Positions 5,966-7,596 of a DNA stretch of 7,596 bases are shown piece by piece (within the stretch, counting starts at the first letter, position 1; every line of letters begins with the position of its first letter). The position numbers and the translations under genes were made by a program. This stretch comes from an uncultured Ruminococcus sp. (GTDB lineage: Bacteria; Bacillota; Clostridia; Oscillospirales; Ruminococcaceae). The DNA is taken from the NCBI GenBank assembly GCA_945876405.1, contig CAMCOJ010000093.1, positions 1 to 7,596 of the forward strand, written 5' to 3'. The notes beneath the pieces are model-generated. The model did no database searches. It was given only the letters and a program-made list of their open reading frames with translations, and was not told the DNA's origin.

Positions 5966-6528
5966 ATGAATACAAGTAAAAAAGAAAACAAGGTACTTAT
6001 GATGTGTTTATGCAGTTTGTTTACAGCTCTGATTGCAGTCGGTGCATTTCTGAAAATACCGATTCCTTTTGTACCGATTACACTTCAGGGGCTGTTTACA
6101 ATTCTTGCAGCTTTGCTTCTCGGTGCAAAATGGGTAACACTCAGTGTTGTTCTATACGTTGCCATTGGACTTGCAGGAGTTCCGATTTTTACACAGGGCG
6201 TGGAATAAGCTATATTTTTATTCCAACCTTCGGATATCTTCTCGGATATATCTTAGGAACATTTATAAATGCGAAGATTGCCCACAAAACTGATAATCCT
6301 TCTTATCTTAGGATTTTTGCAGCCAATTTCATCGGTGTCCTTGCTGTATACGCAGTAGGTGTGCTGTACTTCTATATGGCATCAGAACTGTGGGGAAACG
6401 GCACAACTATGAAAATACTGTTTCTTAACTGTTTTCTATTCACTCTTCCGGGTGACATTCTGAAATGCCTTGTTGGCACTGTTCTCGGCAAACGCCTTAT
6501 ACCTCTGACTGCAAAGTACAGAAGCTAA
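5966..6528 (+). pseudogene. bioY: Biotin transporter substrate-binding protein BioY, frameshifted
   Basis: BioY is the S component of the ECF-type biotin importer, a six-helix membrane protein. The ATG at 5966 follows GGAAAGGA (5950-5957). The first frame runs 80 codons: LIAVGAFLKIPIPFVPITLQ, then an LLLGAKWV region and GLAGVPIFTQG, all typical of BioY, and stops at 6206. The rest of the protein is in the next frame: GISYIFIPTFGYLLGYILG through FTLPGDILKCLVGTVLGKRL to TAA at 6526-6528. Adding one G at about 6200 (GGCGTGGAATA to GGCGGTGGAATA) would restore a 187-residue protein of normal BioY length with the expected glycine-rich loop. Apart from this one base nothing is decayed, so a sequencing or assembly error or a very recent mutation are both possible. 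It is first in an operon with bioB, 62 bp apart. Confidence 0.9.
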
Positions 6529-6540
6529 GGTGCAGTGTGT

Positions 6541-6570
6541 GTTTGCAATTTATTTATTGCGTTTACTATA
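6541..6570 (-). repeat. Partial repeat copy between bioY and bioB
   Basis: On the minus strand this reads TATAGTAAACGCAATAAATA and then AATTGCAAAC, matching the hairpin B end of the 4694-4826 copy (TATAGCAAACGCAATAAATA). Only the central GCAAT/ATTGC pairs survive, because the outer left arm is now GTTT rather than AAAC. No core or hairpin A follows, so this is a solo end or an old decayed copy. It sits 20 bp before the start of bioB, just upstream of its ribosome binding site, inside the predicted bioY-bioB transcript. Confidence 0.65.
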
Positions 6571-6590
6571 AATCAGTGAAGGTGGATATT

Positions 6591-7596
6591 ATGTCAGTAA
6601 AAGAATTGAAACAAAAAATTTTCGACGGGAACTATATAAGCAGGGAAGAAGCCATATCACTTCTCTCTGAACCGCTTGATGAGCTGTGCAAAGCAGCTGA
6701 TGAAATCAGAGAAAAATTCTGTGGAAATACATTTGATATGTGTACGATCATTAACGGAAAAAGCGGAAAATGTTCAGAAAACTGCAAATACTGCGCCCAG
6801 TCATCCTTCTACAAAACATGCGTGGAAGAGTACCCGTTACTTGATACAGAAAAGCTTCTTGAACAGGCAGTATATAATTACAATAAAGGTGTACTCCGCT
6901 ATTCTGTAGTGTGTTCAGGAAAAAAACTCTCTGATAAGGAGGTCGACAGTCTCTGTGAAAGCATCAGGGAAATAAAGAAAGTTTGTCCCGTTTCAATCTG
7001 TGTATCAGCCGGCCTTCTTGACCGGAAAAATTTTCAGAAACTGAAAGATGCCGGTGTCGATCGTGTACATAACAACCTTGAAACATCGCAGAGATTTTTT
7101 GAAAATGTCTGTACAACCCATACATTTCAGGATAAGATAGATTCCATAAAGGCAGCTCAGCTTGCGGGACTTGAAGTATGCAGCGGCGGAATAATGGGAC
7201 TGGGAGAAAGTATGGAAGACAGAATAGATATGATTCTTAAGATAAGGGAACTGGGAATAAAATCTGTTCCTGTCAATCTCATTAATCCGATTCCAAATAC
7301 ACCATTTGAGAAAAATGAGATTCCTCCATATGACGAAATAAAGCGGATAACAGCAGTTTTCAGATTCCTTGTCCCTGATGGTTTTATTCGTCTTGCAGGT
7401 GGCAGAAGCCTTATGCCTGATAAAGGTGCAGAACTGTTCAGATCCGGTGCAAATGCATGTATATCCGGAGATATGCTTACCACTCAGGGTATTACTATAG
7501 ACAATGATATGAAAACTGTCAGCGGTTTCGGGTATGAAGTTAAATATAGTGAACGAAAAAATATTTTTTCGTTCACCGGTGCCGATATGCACGGAG
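6591..7596 (+). CDS. bioB: Biotin synthase BioB, open at the right window edge
   Basis: BioB is a radical SAM enzyme that inserts sulfur into dethiobiotin in the last step of biotin synthesis. The ATG at 6591 follows AAGGTGG (6579-6585). The frame is open to the end of the window (335 full codons). The radical SAM cluster motif is C61-x3-C65-x2-C68 in GKCSENCKYCAQS. Other family landmarks are SICVSAGLL (C137), the HNNLETS segment, VCSGGIMGLGE (C197), NPIPNTPF and LAGGRSLM (R272). By my alignment with E. coli BioB, C128, C188 and R260 are kept, but the C97 position is S105, with C108 three residues on. The BioB homology ends at GYEVK (residue 318). The codons after it, from 7545, are the terminal repeat read as protein (YSERKNIFSF...), so the native stop seems to have been replaced. 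No stop is reached in the window. Confidence 0.95.
   Translation, partial: MSVKELKQKIFDGNYISREEAISLLSEPLDELCKAADEIREKFCGNTFDMCTIINGKSGKCSENCKYCAQSSFYKTCVEEYPLLDTEKLLEQAVYNYNKGVLRYSVVCSGKKLSDKEVDSLCESIREIKKVCPVSICVSAGLLDRKNFQKLKDAGVDRVHNNLETSQRFFENVCTTHTFQDKIDSIKAAQLAGLEVCSGGIMGLGESMEDRIDMILKIRELGIKSVPVNLINPIPNTPFEKNEIPPYDEIKRITAVFRFLVPDGFIRLAGGRSLMPDKGAELFRSGANACISGDMLTTQGITIDNDMKTVSGFGYEVKYSERKNIFSFTGADMHG
7545..7596 (+). repeat. Repeat family copy, right-edge partial (5' end and start of core)
   Basis: It starts TATAGTGAACG at 7545-7555, directly after the last BioB-like codon. A perfect hairpin pairs GTGAACGAAAAAA (7549-7561 region) with TTTTTTCGTTCAC, taking the place of hairpin B. CCGGTGCCGAT and GCACGGAG follow, which are core blocks also found in the 4694-4826 copy (reverse strand) and, for GCACGGAG, at the left edge. 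The copy is cut by the window end. Confidence 0.82.

Noticed and set aside
6191..6210. Programmed ribosomal frameshift in bioY
   Set aside because: There is no slippery heptamer or downstream stimulator visible, and BioY proteins are not known to need one. A simple indel explains it better.
7005..7592. 195-codon minus-strand open frame at the right edge
   Set aside because: It lies antisense to bioB, which has all its motifs. The translation resembles no family and is a shadow.

Overview
The window looks like a piece of an anaerobic, plant-fibre-degrading Firmicute close to Ruminococcus. The reasons are a secreted pectin lyase with a C-terminal type I dockerin, AT-leaning DNA, strong AGGAGG or AAAGGA ribosome binding sites, and a clostridial-style biotin locus under a BirA-type operator. 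The genus is an inference. All genes read on the + strand.

Layout: (1) 1-78 holds the cut end of a repeat and a perfect palindrome. (2) 109-3087 encodes a 992-residue secreted PL11 rhamnogalacturonan lyase with two ricin-type beta-trefoil domains and a dockerin. (3) 3088-3532 is intergenic, with a perfect 18-bp dyad, a terminator, a possible remnant of a transporter C-terminus and a short repeat copy. (4) 3533-4432 encodes an EamA/DMT transporter, followed by a terminator. (5) 4433-4944 has a strong promoter and the decayed C-terminal end of a ClpA/ClpC-type AAA+ unfoldase, split by a 131-bp insertion. (6) 4945-5832 encodes a YitT-family membrane protein, followed by a strong terminator. (7) 5881-7596 is a biotin operon: BirA-type operator and consensus promoter, bioY (frameshifted), a partial repeat, then bioB, which is open at the window edge.

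The thread through the window is a small, mobile-looking repeat family. Its termini read TATAGTGAACG, it is flanked by TA, and it is built from three hairpins. It occurs five times: left edge, 3424-3496, 4694-4826, 6541-6570 and right edge. Removing the central copy together with one TA exactly rejoins the reading frame of the Clp remnant, which is strong internal evidence for TA-targeted insertion. At the right edge the same element appears to have landed in the stop codon of bioB, so the protein now reads into the repeat. No transposase is present, so it resembles a non-autonomous MITE; whether this family is already described cannot be decided from the sequence.

The biotin genes work together: BioY is the substrate-binding part of a biotin importer and BioB makes biotin from dethiobiotin. 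Both would be repressed by biotin-loaded BirA. The lyase would act outside the cell on pectin rhamnogalacturonan. The DMT and YitT proteins have no clear functional link to the rest.
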